A stretch of DNA of 64,000 nt. Source: Martelella sp. AD-3 (GTDB lineage: Bacteria; Pseudomonadota; Alphaproteobacteria; Rhizobiales; Rhizobiaceae). This document shows, piece by piece, positions 1 through 15,550 of this stretch (the stretch's first letter is position 1; every line of letters begins with the position of its first letter). The notes beneath the pieces were generated by a model. It had not been told where the DNA came from and made no database searches. It saw nothing but the letters and a program-made list of their open reading frames with translations. The stretch covers positions 4,368,501-4,432,500 of the forward strand of contig NZ_CP014275.1 of the NCBI RefSeq assembly GCF_001578105.1, written 5' to 3'. The position numbers and the translations under genes were made by a program.

Positions 1-803
1 CAGCTGTCGCTGACAGAGGGCGATATGGTCAACGAAGGCGATGTGATCGGCACCGTCCGGGACGACAAGCTCGATTATCAGGTCGCCGCCTACGAGGCGC
101 AGCTGAAAGGGCTTAACGCCTCGCTCGAGAACGCGCGCTCGGAACTGGAACGGGGCGAAAACCTCAACAAGCGCGGGGTGATGAGCAACCAGCAGCTCGA
201 TACGCTGAGGACCCAGGTCGATGTGGTCGTCAACAACATCGCCTCGGTCAACGCCAATATGGAGGTCGTCCGCCAGCAATTGCGCGAGGGCGATATCCTT
301 GCTCCGGCATCCGGCCGCGTGCTGCGGGTGCCCGTCGTCGAGGGTTCGGTGATCCTGCCCGGCGAGACGGTCGCCACGATCGGTTCCGGTGGCTTTTTTC
401 TGAGGCTTGCGATCCCCGCCCGCCACGCGAACCTTCTGGAGGAGGGGGCGTCCATCGAGATCAGCCGCCCCGATGCCGAGGGTGAAGCCACCGGCAAACT
501 GGTAAAACTCTATCCGGAACTCGACAACAACCGCGTGATCGCCGACGTGGAAGTCGACGGGCTGAAAACCGGCTATGTCAACCAGCGCTTTCTGGTGCGC
601 GTGCCGATCGGCGAGCGCGAGGCCCTCTTCGTGCCCGAAAATGCCGTGACCACACGCCACGGGCTCGATTTCGTCACCGTCGCCCTGGATGACGGCAGGA
701 CGCGGGAGAAGACCGTGATGACCGGCGGCAACGCCGACATCAAGGGTCAGACCATGACCGAGATACTGACCGGGCTTTCCCCCGGCGATGAGGTAATCGT
801 CCC

Positions 804-807
<4 letters not shown>
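1..807 (+). CDS. RND efflux periplasmic adaptor (membrane fusion protein), 5' truncated by window edge
   Basis: The frame is open from base 1, so the N-terminus, including any signal peptide, lies outside the window. The visible part has a lipoyl-like half motif (EGDMVNEGDVIG), a coiled-coil hairpin rich in Glu, Leu and Arg, the second lipoyl half (LAPASGRVLRVPVVEGSV) and a beta-barrel/membrane-proximal end (ENAVTTRHG...VMTGG). This is the HlyD/AcrA-type order. Such proteins link an inner-membrane RND pump to an outer-membrane channel. The stop overlaps the start of the next gene by ATGA, so the two are translationally coupled. The substrate cannot be told from sequence. Confidence 0.9.
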
Positions 808-3998
<3,191 letters not shown>

Positions 3999-4008
3999 TG
4001 CGAAGACC

Positions 4009-4040
4009 GGTGGCCGCCATGCCGCAAAATGGCGGCCGCC
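4009..4040. terminator. Hairpin after the RND operon
   Basis: Inverted repeat with a 9-bp perfect core (GGCCGCCAT / ATGGCGGCC) and an 8-base loop, 10 bases after the permease stop. No U-tract follows, so it is either a weak terminator or a 3' stability hairpin. Confidence 0.45.
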
Positions 4041-4192
4041 GCAACGTTGCGGAATGTCTGCGCCGCAGGCCCGCGGGAGCGCCCTCTGCCACTTTTGCGC
4101 ACAATGGAAAAGCATAGCCTCACTAATCCCATGGTTGCTATTGCCCTTGATACGTGTAAAAACTAGGCGTTGTAATCACACCTCGCCTGCGC

Positions 4193-5029
4193 TTGAAAAA
4201 GACGGGTGATTCGAAGCGAAATCAGTCGCCGGCCGGTGCAAAGGAAGCCTTGCCGACGCGCCCGAAAGACAAGATTCCCTTGCAGAAATATCAAGACCTG
4301 CTGGAATACCTCGTTCTGATCCACGAGATAGACAGCCTGACGAGCCTTCGGGCGGCCATGGAAAAGGTTGCCCGACGCTATGATTTCGCGCGGACCGGAT
4401 TGTTTCGGCGGTCGCTGACCCCCGCCCGTGACGCGGTCGCATGGCGCTGCCTTGTCGGGAGCGAGCCCGATGCCGAGCACCCGATACTCTTTGACGGCGC
4501 CGTCGATGGCGTTCTGCTGGCGACCGGCGCGCTCGAAGGCGCATATTTCTGGGATTCGGCGCTCGCGGCCGGTGGGCGGTTCAATCCCGCGCTTTCTCGC
4601 GAACTGCGTCTGCGGTGCGTCCGGGCGGCGCAGGAGGGGCTGGCTTACGGCGTCACCTTCCCGGTCTTCGGGCGTGAGGGGCTGGCCGGCACGCTTGCAA
4701 TGGCGCGCGGCCGGCGGATCGAGCTTTCTCCGCTGGAAATCAGCCTCTTCAGCGCGCTCGCCCGGGAAACGCTCAACCGTTGTCTTGTTATTCTGCGATG
4801 CGGCGAAGCCGATGCGCCCGGAGGGAACACGGTCCCGGCGCTCTCGCTGCGTGAGCTGACCATTCTCAAGAACCTGGCCGACGGGATGACGTCGGTCGAA
4901 GCCGGAAGGACGATCGGCCTCACCAATCATACGGTCAACTGGTATGTCAGCGGCCTGCAGCAGAAACTCGGCGCGCGCAACCGGCAAAACCTCGTCGCCC
5001 TTGCGTTCCGGCTCGGTCTCGTCTCCTGA
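4193..5029 (+). CDS. LuxR-family transcriptional regulator
   Basis: 278 aa. The C-terminal 65 residues form a LuxR/GerE helix-turn-helix (LSLRELTILKNLADGMTSVE, then TIGLTNHTVNWYVSGLQQKL). The N-terminal 190 residues resemble an autoinducer-binding-type sensory domain by size and layout, but acyl-homoserine-lactone contacts cannot be confirmed by eye. There is no LuxI synthase in the window, so it would be an orphan. The start is a TTG without a clear ribosome binding site and the next in-frame ATG is near residue 57, so the N-terminus is uncertain. It stands alone between the RND operon and pyc. Confidence 0.8.
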   Translation: MKKTGDSKRNQSPAGAKEALPTRPKDKIPLQKYQDLLEYLVLIHEIDSLTSLRAAMEKVARRYDFARTGLFRRSLTPARDAVAWRCLVGSEPDAEHPILFDGAVDGVLLATGALEGAYFWDSALAAGGRFNPALSRELRLRCVRAAQEGLAYGVTFPVFGREGLAGTLAMARGRRIELSPLEISLFSALARETLNRCLVILRCGEADAPGGNTVPALSLRELTILKNLADGMTSVEAGRTIGLTNHTVNWYVSGLQQKLGARNRQNLVALAFRLGLVS

Positions 5030-5135
5030 TTGCGGCAAATCGATTAAGGCATCAGGGCGGGTTTGCGCTTGCCCGAGAGTTTGGCTATGACTTTGAAATT
5101 GCGATTGTCACGCTTTTTTCCTGAGGAGGCCTTCC

Positions 5136-8594
<3,459 letters not shown>

Positions 8595-8623
8595 GACCGG
8601 CCCTCGTCCGCCTGAGATGTTCG

Positions 8624-8652
8624 AAAACCCCGGTCATTCGGCCGGGGTTTTT
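8624..8652. terminator. Bidirectional rho-independent terminator
   Basis: Stem AAACCCCGG / CCGGGGTTT with an 8-base loop, A-tract on the left and T-tract on the right, so it can work in both directions. It lies 30 bases after pyc, and its loop contains the stop codon of the convergent DMT transporter gene. Confidence 0.85.
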
Positions 8653-9530
8653 GCATCTGCGTGCGTGGCGACGGGCGAAGGGGCGGGACCGCCTGTCATA
8701 CGGCCGAGCCAGAGGCTTGCCAGCACCAGCACGGCACCCGCGACCTGCAGCGGCGACAAGGCCTGGCCCAGCAGAACCCAGCCGAGCAGGACCGCGCTCA
8801 AGGGGCTCAGGAAGCCGAGGAGGGCGGCGCGTGAGGGGCCGATCATGGCGATGCCGCGAAACCAGAAGAAATAGGTGAGCGCCGCGCCGATGAGGCCGAG
8901 CCAGGCGAGGCCGATCAGGTTTTCGGCCGTCGGAACCGGGAAAGCGGGCTCGAGGATGAGAGCCAGCGGCAGGAGCAGCAGACCGCCGGTGGTCAGTTGC
9001 CAGGCGGTCAGCGTCAGCGGCGGCACGGGAAACTGCCATTTGCGGGTCAGCACCGTGCCCGCCGCCATTGACAGCGCGCCGCCGAAGGCCGCGGCAATGC
9101 CGAGGGGATCGAGCACGGCGTTCGGCGACAGCACGAGAAAGGCAACGCCTGCGAGCCCGCCGAGCGCGGCCAGCACGCCGAGCGGCCGGATCGCGGTGCC
9201 GAGGGCAGCGCGCGACAGAAACAGCACGATCAGCGGCTGGGTCGCACCAAGGGTTGCGGCAACGCCGCCGGGCAGGCGATAGGCGGCGACGAACAGCAGG
9301 CTCCAGAACAGCGCGAAGTTCAAGAACCCGAGCGCAAACAGGCGCGGCAGCATGGCGGGCGAGGGCAATTGCCGGACCGCGACAAGCAGGATGAGGCCCG
9401 CCGGCAGCGCCCGAAGCAGCCCGAGGGTCAGGGGCATGCCCGCCGGCAGAAGCTCGGTGGTGACGATATAGGTGCTGCCCCAGATGGCGGGCGCCAGCGC
9501 GGTGAGCAGGACATCGGATGTTTTCGGCAT
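8634..9530 (-). CDS. EamA/DMT-family exporter
   Basis: 298 aa from the chosen start, with about ten hydrophobic segments in two EamA repeats (LTALAPAIWGSTYIVTTELL at the N-terminus; second repeat from about residue 150). This is the usual size of the drug/metabolite transporter superfamily, which exports amino acids or other small metabolites. I chose the ATG at 9530 because GGAGGC lies just upstream. The ATG at 9542 would place the start inside the palindromic operator. It is divergent from a MarR regulator and shares its operator, so the regulator probably controls it. The substrate is unknown. Confidence 0.85.
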   Translation of the reverse strand: MPKTSDVLLTALAPAIWGSTYIVTTELLPAGMPLTLGLLRALPAGLILLVAVRQLPSPAMLPRLFALGFLNFALFWSLLFVAAYRLPGGVAATLGATQPLIVLFLSRAALGTAIRPLGVLAALGGLAGVAFLVLSPNAVLDPLGIAAAFGGALSMAAGTVLTRKWQFPVPPLTLTAWQLTTGGLLLLPLALILEPAFPVPTAENLIGLAWLGLIGAALTYFFWFRGIAMIGPSRAALLGFLSPLSAVLLGWVLLGQALSPLQVAGAVLVLASLWLGRMTGGPAPSPVATHADAKTPAE

Positions 9531-9541
9531 GGCTGCCTCCA

Positions 9542-9589
9542 TTTATCTTGACGTCAAACTACATGGTTATAGCTTGACGTCAAGATAAA
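9542..9589. promoter_or_regulatory. MarR-type operator in the divergent promoter
   Basis: Perfect inverted repeat: 16-base arms TTTATCTTGACGTCAA (9542-9557) and TTGACGTCAAGATAAA (9574-9589) around a 16-base spacer. Each arm contains the smaller palindrome TTGACGTCAA, as expected for two MarR dimers. It sits between the DMT exporter and the MarR gene and would let the regulator repress both. Confidence 0.85.
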
Positions 9590-9608
9590 ATCTCGGCATG
9601 GTCGATCC

Positions 9609-10091
9609 ATGGATCATGTCGACAGTATTCTTGCCGAGTGGCAGTCCGAGCGTCCGGATCTCGACGCCATGCCGATGGGCGTGATGGGCAGGCTCAAGCG
9701 GCTGCAGCAGCATCTTGCGCGCAATCTGGAAGCGGTGTTTTCCCGCTACGGACTGAATGCCGCGAGTTTCGACGTGCTGGCGACGCTGAGGCGTTCCGGC
9801 CCGCCCTATGCGCTCTCGCCGTCGGTGCTGATGGAGCGGACGATGGTCTCCTCCGGCACGATGACCAACCGGCTCGACCGGCTGGAGGCGGCGGGCTTCA
9901 TCTCGCGTGAGCGCAATCCGGAGGATGGGCGCGGTTTCGTCATCGCGCTGTCAGACAAGGGGTTCGCCCTGATCGACGAGGCGGTGAGCGCCCATGTCGA
10001 GAACCAGCACAGGCTGATCGCGTCGTTGCCGATGGAAGACCGCGCGGCGCTGGACAGACTGCTGGCCAAATGGCTGGCGGCGTTTGAATGA
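9609..10091 (+). CDS. MarR-family transcriptional regulator
   Basis: 160 aa. A winged helix-turn-helix occupies the centre (FDVLATLRRSGPPYALSPSV, then TMTNRLDRLEAAGFISRERN, with the DGRG wing), flanked by N- and C-terminal dimerisation helices. MarR proteins are usually repressors released by small phenolic or other ligands. The start is 20 bases downstream of the perfect palindrome at 9542-9589, so autoregulation and control of the divergent DMT exporter are likely. The ligand cannot be inferred. Confidence 0.92.
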   Translation: MDHVDSILAEWQSERPDLDAMPMGVMGRLKRLQQHLARNLEAVFSRYGLNAASFDVLATLRRSGPPYALSPSVLMERTMVSSGTMTNRLDRLEAAGFISRERNPEDGRGFVIALSDKGFALIDEAVSAHVENQHRLIASLPMEDRAALDRLLAKWLAAFE

Positions 10092-10106
10092 GCGCCGCCG
10101 CGCCGC

Positions 10107-10140
10107 AAAACAAAGGCCGGACGCGCCTGGCATCCGGCCT
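10107..10140 (-). terminator. Rho-independent terminator of the OYE gene
   Basis: Perfect 8-bp stem AGGCCGGA (10114-10121) / TCCGGCCT (10133-10140). On the minus strand it is followed by TTTGTTTTG. It lies directly after the old-yellow-enzyme stop codon. Confidence 0.75.
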
Positions 10141-10151
10141 CCTCGCAAATC

Positions 10152-11282
10152 TCAGACAAGCTCTGCAAGCGTTTCACGTGAAAAGGCGCGAAGCTTGTCG
10201 ATCTCACCCGCTTCGACCTTTTTCACCCATTCTGGATCCTTGATCAGCGCGCGGCCGACGGCGACCAAATCGAACTCGTCCTTTTCCATGCGCGAGACCA
10301 GTTTCTCAAGGCCGGAGGCCGAGGCGGAGGTTTCAGCGCCGCCGAAGGAGCCGAGGAAATCCGCGCCGTCAAGGCCGACAGACCCGACCGAGATCGTCGG
10401 CACGCCGGTGATCTTCTTGGCCCAGCCGGCGAAATTCAGCCCGCTCTCTCCGTCGATCGCGGGGAATTCCGGTTCCCAGAAGCGGCGTTGCGAGCAGTGC
10501 AGCATGTCGGCGCCGGCATCCACCAGCGGTTCCAGCCATTCGGCCATCTCGTCCGGCGTGGTGGCGATCTTCGCATTGTAGTCCTGCTGCTTCCACTGGC
10601 TGAGGCGAATGATCACCGGCATGTCGTCGGAGACGGCCTCGCGCACGGCCTTGATCACCTCGGCGGCAAAGCGCGCGCGCTCGCCAATCGCGGGGCCGCC
10701 CCAGCGGTCCTCGCGCAGGTTCAACTCCGGCCAGAAGAACTGGTCGATCAGATAGCCATGGGCGCCGTGAAGCTCGACCACATCGAAGCCGAGGCGCTCG
10801 GCGTCTGCGGCCGCCTTCGCAAAGGCCGAGATCGTGTCGGCAATGTCTTCCTCGCTCATCGCGTGGCCGCGCTTCTCGCCCGGCTTGACGAAACCGGAGG
10901 GGCTTTCGGTCTCATCGGGGTTCGGCGGATAATCGGCAGCGGCAATGGTGTTGGCCACATGCCATATCTGCGGCCCCATCCTGCCGCCGGCCGCATGGAC
11001 GGCGTCGATCACGTTTTTCCAGCCTGCGAGCGCTTTTTCGCCGTGGAAATCCGGAATGCCGGGCAGGTTCTTGGAGTTGGGACGGTCGATGACGGTGCCT
11101 TCGGAGAGGATCAGCCCGACATCGCCCTCGGCGCGGCGGCGGTAGTAATCGGCGACATTCTGGCCGGGCACGCCTTCCGGCGAAAAGCCGCGCGTCATTG
11201 GCGCCATGACGATGCGGTTCTTCAACTGGAGTGACTTGAAACTAAAGGGACGGAACAGCGTGTCGGTGTTCAGCGCGGCCAT
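10152..11282 (-). CDS. NADH:flavin oxidoreductase, old yellow enzyme family
   Basis: 376 aa, one FMN-binding TIM barrel. The start MAALNTDTLFRPFSFKSLQL, the RIVMAPMTR strand and the motif ELHGAHGYLIDQFFWPELN followed by REDRWGG are those of the OYE family. The end carries the phosphate-binding stretch SVGSVGLDG...VAVGRALIKDPEW. These enzymes reduce activated alkenes, quinones or nitro groups with NAD(P)H. The divergent HxlR regulator suggests induction by an electrophile or quinone. The natural substrate is unknown. Confidence 0.92.
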   Translation of the reverse strand: MAALNTDTLFRPFSFKSLQLKNRIVMAPMTRGFSPEGVPGQNVADYYRRRAEGDVGLILSEGTVIDRPNSKNLPGIPDFHGEKALAGWKNVIDAVHAAGGRMGPQIWHVANTIAAADYPPNPDETESPSGFVKPGEKRGHAMSEEDIADTISAFAKAAADAERLGFDVVELHGAHGYLIDQFFWPELNLREDRWGGPAIGERARFAAEVIKAVREAVSDDMPVIIRLSQWKQQDYNAKIATTPDEMAEWLEPLVDAGADMLHCSQRRFWEPEFPAIDGESGLNFAGWAKKITGVPTISVGSVGLDGADFLGSFGGAETSASASGLEKLVSRMEKDEFDLVAVGRALIKDPEWVKKVEAGEIDKLRAFSRETLAELV

Positions 11283-11384
11283 GGAAACTTCCTCTTTCGG
11301 TTACGATTGGCCGTATAGGTATAAAAATTAGACCTAGTGTCAATAAGGCAAGTGTGGTAATCTAGGTATCCTGGAGGTAACCCT
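11283..11384. promoter_or_regulatory. Divergent promoter with candidate HxlR operator
   Basis: AT-rich 102-base gap between the OYE and HxlR genes. TAGGT (11316-11320) and ACCTA (11332-11336) form an inverted repeat, and TCTAGGTATC at 11361-11370 repeats the half-site before the GGAGGT ribosome binding site of the regulator. The layout fits repression of both genes, but the exact site is inferred. Confidence 0.5.
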
Positions 11385-11777
11385 ATGGATCAAACTGTCA
11401 GATCATGTCCGCAATTCAGCGCCAACTGCATCGGCCGCGAAATATTGGACCAGATATCGGGGAAGTGGTCGATCATGACGCTTTCAGCGCTTGCTTATGG
11501 GCCGCTTCGCTTCAATGCGATCCGACGCGACCTTGAGGGCATTACCCAGAAAGCGCTGACCGATACGTTGCGGCGGCTCGAACGCAACGGTCTCGTCGAG
11601 CGCAAGGTGCTGGATACGGCGCCCGTCGGAGTGGAATATGCGCTGACGCCGCTCGGCGCGTCGCTGAAGCAGCTTTATTGCGCGATCTATCAATGGGCGC
11701 GCGACAATAGCGACGAGATTGTCGATTCGCGCGCGCGGTTCGATGAAAAGGCGAAGCGGCGGACGGCGGCCGCCTAG
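11385..11777 (+). CDS. HxlR-family transcriptional regulator
   Basis: 130 aa winged-helix protein with the family layout: an N-terminal Cys (CPQFSANCIGREILDQISGK), the WSIMTLSALAYGPLRFNAIR helix, then TQKALTDTLRRLERNGLVER and the wing VLDTAPVGVEYALTPLG. HxlR regulators often sense quinones, aldehydes or disulfide stress, some through an N-terminal cysteine, which is present here. It is divergent from an old yellow enzyme gene, its likely target. Its TAG stop is formed by the edge of the repeat at 11774-11827. Confidence 0.9.
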   Translation: MDQTVRSCPQFSANCIGREILDQISGKWSIMTLSALAYGPLRFNAIRRDLEGITQKALTDTLRRLERNGLVERKVLDTAPVGVEYALTPLGASLKQLYCAIYQWARDNSDEIVDSRARFDEKAKRRTAAA

Positions 11778-11827
11778 TGCATCGGGCGAAAAAGCGGTAT
11801 CCGGTTTTTGGCAATCCGACGATCTAG
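11774..11827. repeat. Short CTAG-flanked intergenic repeat between convergent genes
   Basis: A 54-base element with CTAG at each end. The left CTAG gives the TAG stop of the HxlR gene and the right CTAG, read on the minus strand, gives the TAG stop of the APH gene. Its beginning (CTAGTGCATCGGGCGAAAAA) resembles the left end of the longer repeats at 31868 and 58735 (CTAGCGCATCGGCCCGAAAA). Confidence 0.6.
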
Positions 11828-12663
11828 AAGAATTCGTCCAGCGTTCGGTAATACCGCATGCGTGCCGCATCCGGTGCAGAAAGCCCGTAGGATTTCAGAA
11901 ATCCGGCAACAGCTTCCGCGCCGAAATTGCTCTGGATGCTGCTGACGGCAATTGCGATATCCTGATAGCGATCTGCGACACCGAGACGACCGCAATCGAT
12001 GTAACCGGAAAACCCTTCGGCGGTTGCCATGAAATTCGGCATCGAGGCATCGCCATGGGTCACGACGATATCGGTTTCCTGGGGCCTGTTCGCGGTGAGC
12101 CAGGCAAACAGCTCTTGCGCGCCCGCGTCCCGGTTGTCGTCGTCGAAATCGTCTTCGTCCACGAGGCCGGCGCGCATGCGGGCTTCGGCAAGCCGCAACC
12201 GGTTCTCCAGACGATGATCGAAGGGGCAGCCGGCCACCGGTTGCGCATGGAGGGTGCGCAGCGCCGAGGCGGCGAACTCCACTCTGGCCAGCACGGGAAT
12301 ATCGTCGGCGCGCGCGAGATCGCTGCCGGAAAGCGCACTCATCAGCAGGAAATGCCGGCCGCCGCCGGTCTCAAAGACGATAGGGGTAGGCGATGCCAAC
12401 CCCTCACGACGCAGCCATGAAAGCCGCTCGACTTCTGCCGGGAGCTCGGAAAACGCTCCCGCGATCTCGCTTTTGAGAACAACATTGGGCCGGCCGGCGG
12501 CACGCAACAGGAAGACATCCGCAGAGGAGCAGCCGATATCGACGCCTTCCCAGTCATAGCCCGCAAGCCTCCTCGCAAGGCCTGCGGGGAGCACAGCGGG
12601 ATCGATGCCGGGCGTCTCTGGCTGGTCAGCGGTTGTCGTCATCCTCGTCTTCATCGCCTTCAT
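11824..12663 (-). CDS. APH(3')-like aminoglycoside/antibiotic phosphotransferase
   Basis: 279 aa. The kinase core shows VVLKSEI (ATP-site Lys), the catalytic loop HGDASMPN (classical APH(3') has HGDACLPN) and the metal-binding stretch IDCGRLGVADRYQD, which is nearly the family signature. Spacing and length fit APH(3')-type enzymes, which phosphorylate the 3'-OH of kanamycin-like drugs. Whether it confers resistance is unproven. The gene overlaps the end of trcR by 38 bases, so it is probably co-transcribed with it. In-frame ATGs at 12654 and 12642 are possible alternative starts, and none has a strong ribosome binding site. Confidence 0.85.
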   Translation of the reverse strand: MKAMKTRMTTTADQPETPGIDPAVLPAGLARRLAGYDWEGVDIGCSSADVFLLRAAGRPNVVLKSEIAGAFSELPAEVERLSWLRREGLASPTPIVFETGGGRHFLLMSALSGSDLARADDIPVLARVEFAASALRTLHAQPVAGCPFDHRLENRLRLAEARMRAGLVDEDDFDDDNRDAGAQELFAWLTANRPQETDIVVTHGDASMPNFMATAEGFSGYIDCGRLGVADRYQDIAIAVSSIQSNFGAEAVAGFLKSYGLSAPDAARMRYYRTLDEFF

Positions 12664-13333
12664 TGTTCAGCGAGGCAAAGCGCGAGAACACCTCGTCGGC
12701 GGACATGCCCTTGTCTTCCTGCGATGCGTTGACGCTGTCGCCGAGGCTTTCCATCTCGCTTGCGGAAGCCAGGCGGGCATTGTCGAGTTCCTCGGCCGAC
12801 GGGAGAGGGCGGTCCTTGGCCGATTTTTCGACTTCGAGATCAAGGTCTATCTGGCTGCAGAGGCCGAGCGTCACCGGATCCATCGGCGTCAGATTGGCCG
12901 AGTTCCAGTGGGTGCGGTCGCGGATCTGCTCGATCGTCGACTTGGTGGTGCCGACGAGGCGCGAAATCTGCGCGTCCTTCAGTTCCGGGTGGTTGCGCAC
13001 CAGCCACAAAATGGCATTGGGGCGATCCTGACGCTTGGAAACGGGCGTGTAGCGCGGCCCCTTGCGTTTGGATTCCGGCACCCGCACCTTCGGCTCGGAG
13101 AGTTTCAGCTTATGGTTCGGATTGTTCTCCGCGCGCGCGATCTCGTCGCGCGAAAGCTGGCCGGTCGAGATCGGGTCGAGGCCCTTGATGCCCTGCGCGC
13201 TCTCGCCGTCTGCAATGGCCTTGACTTCCAGCGGGTGGAGCTTGCACAACTCGGCAATCTGATCGAACGACAAGGCCGTGTTGTCCACGAGCCATACGGC
13301 TGTCGCCTTGGGCATAAGCAGCTTTTGTGCCAT
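12626..13333 (-). CDS. trcR: Cell-cycle transcriptional regulator TrcR (DUF1013)
   Basis: 235 aa. The N-terminus MAQKLLMPKATAVWLVDNTA, the helix-turn-helix-like stretch LSFDQIAELCKLHPLEVKAI, the central KRQDRPNAILWLVRNHPELK and a very acidic tail (NNEGDEDEDDDNR) match the alphaproteobacterial DUF1013/TrcR family, linked to cell-cycle gene control. I took the ATG at 13333 because family members begin MAQ and AGAAGGAC precedes it. The open frame continues upstream to 13441 but that part looks non-coding. It is divergent from acsA across 198 bases and followed by the overlapping APH-like gene. Confidence 0.88.
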   Translation of the reverse strand: MAQKLLMPKATAVWLVDNTALSFDQIAELCKLHPLEVKAIADGESAQGIKGLDPISTGQLSRDEIARAENNPNHKLKLSEPKVRVPESKRKGPRYTPVSKRQDRPNAILWLVRNHPELKDAQISRLVGTTKSTIEQIRDRTHWNSANLTPMDPVTLGLCSQIDLDLEVEKSAKDRPLPSAEELDNARLASASEMESLGDSVNASQEDKGMSADEVFSRFASLNNEGDEDEDDDNR

Positions 13334-13531
13334 TGGATAAAGTCCTTCTGTCGTCCGCGCCGGTGTCGCGGTCCGTGGGTTTTTGCCACAATTTCCGGGA
13401 ATAGTTGGGGCCCATATAATCCCTTCGCGCTTCGAATGCAATCATGTCGAAACAATTGACGAATGTCTTATTGAAGACATCGCACGAGCCTGTATGAATG
13501 GGGCAACGGAGGAATTTTCGAGGAGGAAAGT

Positions 13532-15490
13532 ATGTCAGGCAAGACATATCCGGTTTTGAAGCCGGCAAAGACGCGCGCTCTGATCGATGCGAACAAATAC
13601 GAGAAATGGTATCAGGAAAGCGTTGAGGAGCCGGAGATCTTCTGGGACCGTCATGGCCGGCGGATCGACTGGTTCAAGCCCTATACCAAGGTCAAGAACA
13701 CGTCGTTCACCGGCCGGGTCTCGATCAAGTGGTTCGAGGACGGGCAGACCAATGTCTCCTATAACTGCATCGACCGGCACCTGAAGACGCACGGGGAACA
13801 GACCGCCATCATCTGGGAAGGCGACAACCCCTATATCGACAAGAAGATCACCTATAACCAGCTTTACGATCAGGTCTGCCGCATGGCGAACGTGATGAAG
13901 AAGCACGGCGTCAAGAAGGGCGACCGGGTGACGATCTACATGCCGATGGTGCCGGAAGCAGCCTTCGCGATGCTCGCCTGCGCGCGCATCGGCGCCATCC
14001 ATTCGGTGGTCTTCGCCGGCTTCTCGCCGGAGGCGCTGGCCGGGCGCATCGTCGATTGTGAATCGACCTTCGTGATCACCTGCGACCAGGGCGTGCGCGG
14101 CGGCAAGCCGATCCAGCTGAAGGAAAATGTCGACCTCGCCATCGATATCGCGGCAAAGCAATATGTCATGGTCAACCACGTGCTCTGCGTGCGCCGCACC
14201 GGCGGTCATGTCGGCTGGGCGCGCGGTCGCGACCTCTGGTATCACGAGGAAATCAAGACGGTGAAGGGCGATTGCCCGCCGGTGAAGATGCGGGCGGAAG
14301 ATCCGCTGTTCATCCTCTATACGTCCGGCTCGACGGGCAAGCCGAAGGGCGTGCTGCACACCACCGGCGGCTATCTCGTCTGGGCCTCGATGACGCATGA
14401 ATATGTGTTCGACTACAAGGAGGGCGAGATCTTCTGGTGCGCGGCCGATGTCGGCTGGGTCACCGGTCACTCCTATATCGTCTACGGGCCGCTCGCCAAT
14501 TGCGCGACGACGGTGATGTTCGAAGGGGTCCCGACCTTCCCGGATTCCGGCCGCTTCTGGGAGGTGGTCGACAAGCACCAGGTCAATATCCTCTACACCG
14601 CTCCGACGGCGATCCGCGCGCTGATGGGGGCTGGCGACGATCTGGTGAAGAAATCCTCGCGTGAGAGCCTGCGCCTGCTCGGCTCGGTCGGCGAGCCGAT
14701 CAATCCGGAAGCCTGGGAATGGTATTACCGCGTCGTCGGCGAGGAACGCTGCCCGATCGTCGATACCTGGTGGCAGACGGAAACCGGGGGCATGATGATC
14801 ACGCCGCTGCCGGGCGTGACCGACCTGAAGCCCGGTTCGGCCACCAAGCCCTTCTTCGGGGTCAAGCCGCAGCTGGTGGACAACGAGGGCAAGGTGCTGG
14901 AAGGCGCGGCCGACGGCAATCTCTGCCTCACCGACAGCTGGCCGGGGCAGGCGCGCTCGGTCTATGGCGATCATCACCGTTTCGTCCAGACCTATTTCTC
15001 CACCTATAAGGGGAAGTATTTCACCGGCGACGGCTGCCGGCGCGACGAGGACGGCTATTACTGGATCACCGGCCGCGTCGATGACGTACTCAACGTTTCC
15101 GGCCACCGTCTCGGCACGGCGGAAATCGAGAGCGCGCTGGTCTCGCATCATTTCGTGTCCGAGGCCGCGGTCGTCGGCTATCCGCATCCGGTCAAGGGGC
15201 AGGGCATTTATTGCTATGTGACGCTGATGAGCGAACATGAGCCTGATGAGGCCCTGCGCCAGGAGCTGATCAAGTGGGTCCGGGCCGAGATCGGCCCGAT
15301 CGCGACGCCGGACAAGATCCAGTTCGCGCCCGGTCTGCCGAAGACGCGTTCCGGCAAGATCATGCGCCGCATCCTGCGCAAGATCGCCGAGGATGACTTC
15401 GGTGCGCTTGGGGACACCTCGACGCTCGCCGACCCCGGCGTCGTCGACGACCTCATCGAGAACCGCCAGAACAAGACAAAGGCGGCGTGA
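13532..15490 (+). CDS. acsA: Acetyl-CoA synthetase
   Basis: 652 aa, full length. It activates acetate with ATP and CoA through acetyl-AMP. Visible motifs: the P-loop-like [19 protein letters not shown], the A5 region [29 protein letters not shown], and the C-terminal [17 protein letters not shown], whose Lys is the site of regulatory acetylation in the family. The start follows GAGGAGGAAAG. A strong hairpin after the stop ends the gene. It would assimilate acetate and support growth on compounds degraded to acetyl units. Confidence 0.97.
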   Translation: MSGKTYPVLKPAKTRALIDANKYEKWYQESVEEPEIFWDRHGRRIDWFKPYTKVKNTSFTGRVSIKWFEDGQTNVSYNCIDRHLKTHGEQTAIIWEGDNPYIDKKITYNQLYDQVCRMANVMKKHGVKKGDRVTIYMPMVPEAAFAMLACARIGAIHSVVFAGFSPEALAGRIVDCESTFVITCDQGVRGGKPIQLKENVDLAIDIAAKQYVMVNHVLCVRRTGGHVGWARGRDLWYHEEIKTVKGDCPPVKMRAEDPLFILYTSGSTGKPKGVLHTTGGYLVWASMTHEYVFDYKEGEIFWCAADVGWVTGHSYIVYGPLANCATTVMFEGVPTFPDSGRFWEVVDKHQVNILYTAPTAIRALMGAGDDLVKKSSRESLRLLGSVGEPINPEAWEWYYRVVGEERCPIVDTWWQTETGGMMITPLPGVTDLKPGSATKPFFGVKPQLVDNEGKVLEGAADGNLCLTDSWPGQARSVYGDHHRFVQTYFSTYKGKYFTGDGCRRDEDGYYWITGRVDDVLNVSGHRLGTAEIESALVSHHFVSEAAVVGYPHPVKGQGIYCYVTLMSEHEPDEALRQELIKWVRAEIGPIATPDKIQFAPGLPKTRSGKIMRRILRKIAEDDFGALGDTSTLADPGVVDDLIENRQNKTKAA

Positions 15491-15497
15491 TCGTGAA

Positions 15498-15524
15498 GCG
15501 GAAAGCCGTCAGACGGCTTTCCGC
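15498..15524 (+). terminator. Strong hairpin after acsA
   Basis: Perfect 12-bp stem GCGGAAAGCCGT / ACGGCTTTCCGC closed by a 3-base loop, 8 bases after the acsA stop. No clear U-tract follows, so it is either a terminator or a 3' end-protecting hairpin. Confidence 0.6.
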
Positions 15525-15550
15525 GCCTTGGTGTCGGGGAGGAGAATCGG

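Noticed and set aside
4193..5029. Complete quorum-sensing system
   Set aside because: There is only the LuxR-type regulator; no LuxI-type synthase or clear lux-box palindrome is visible nearby.
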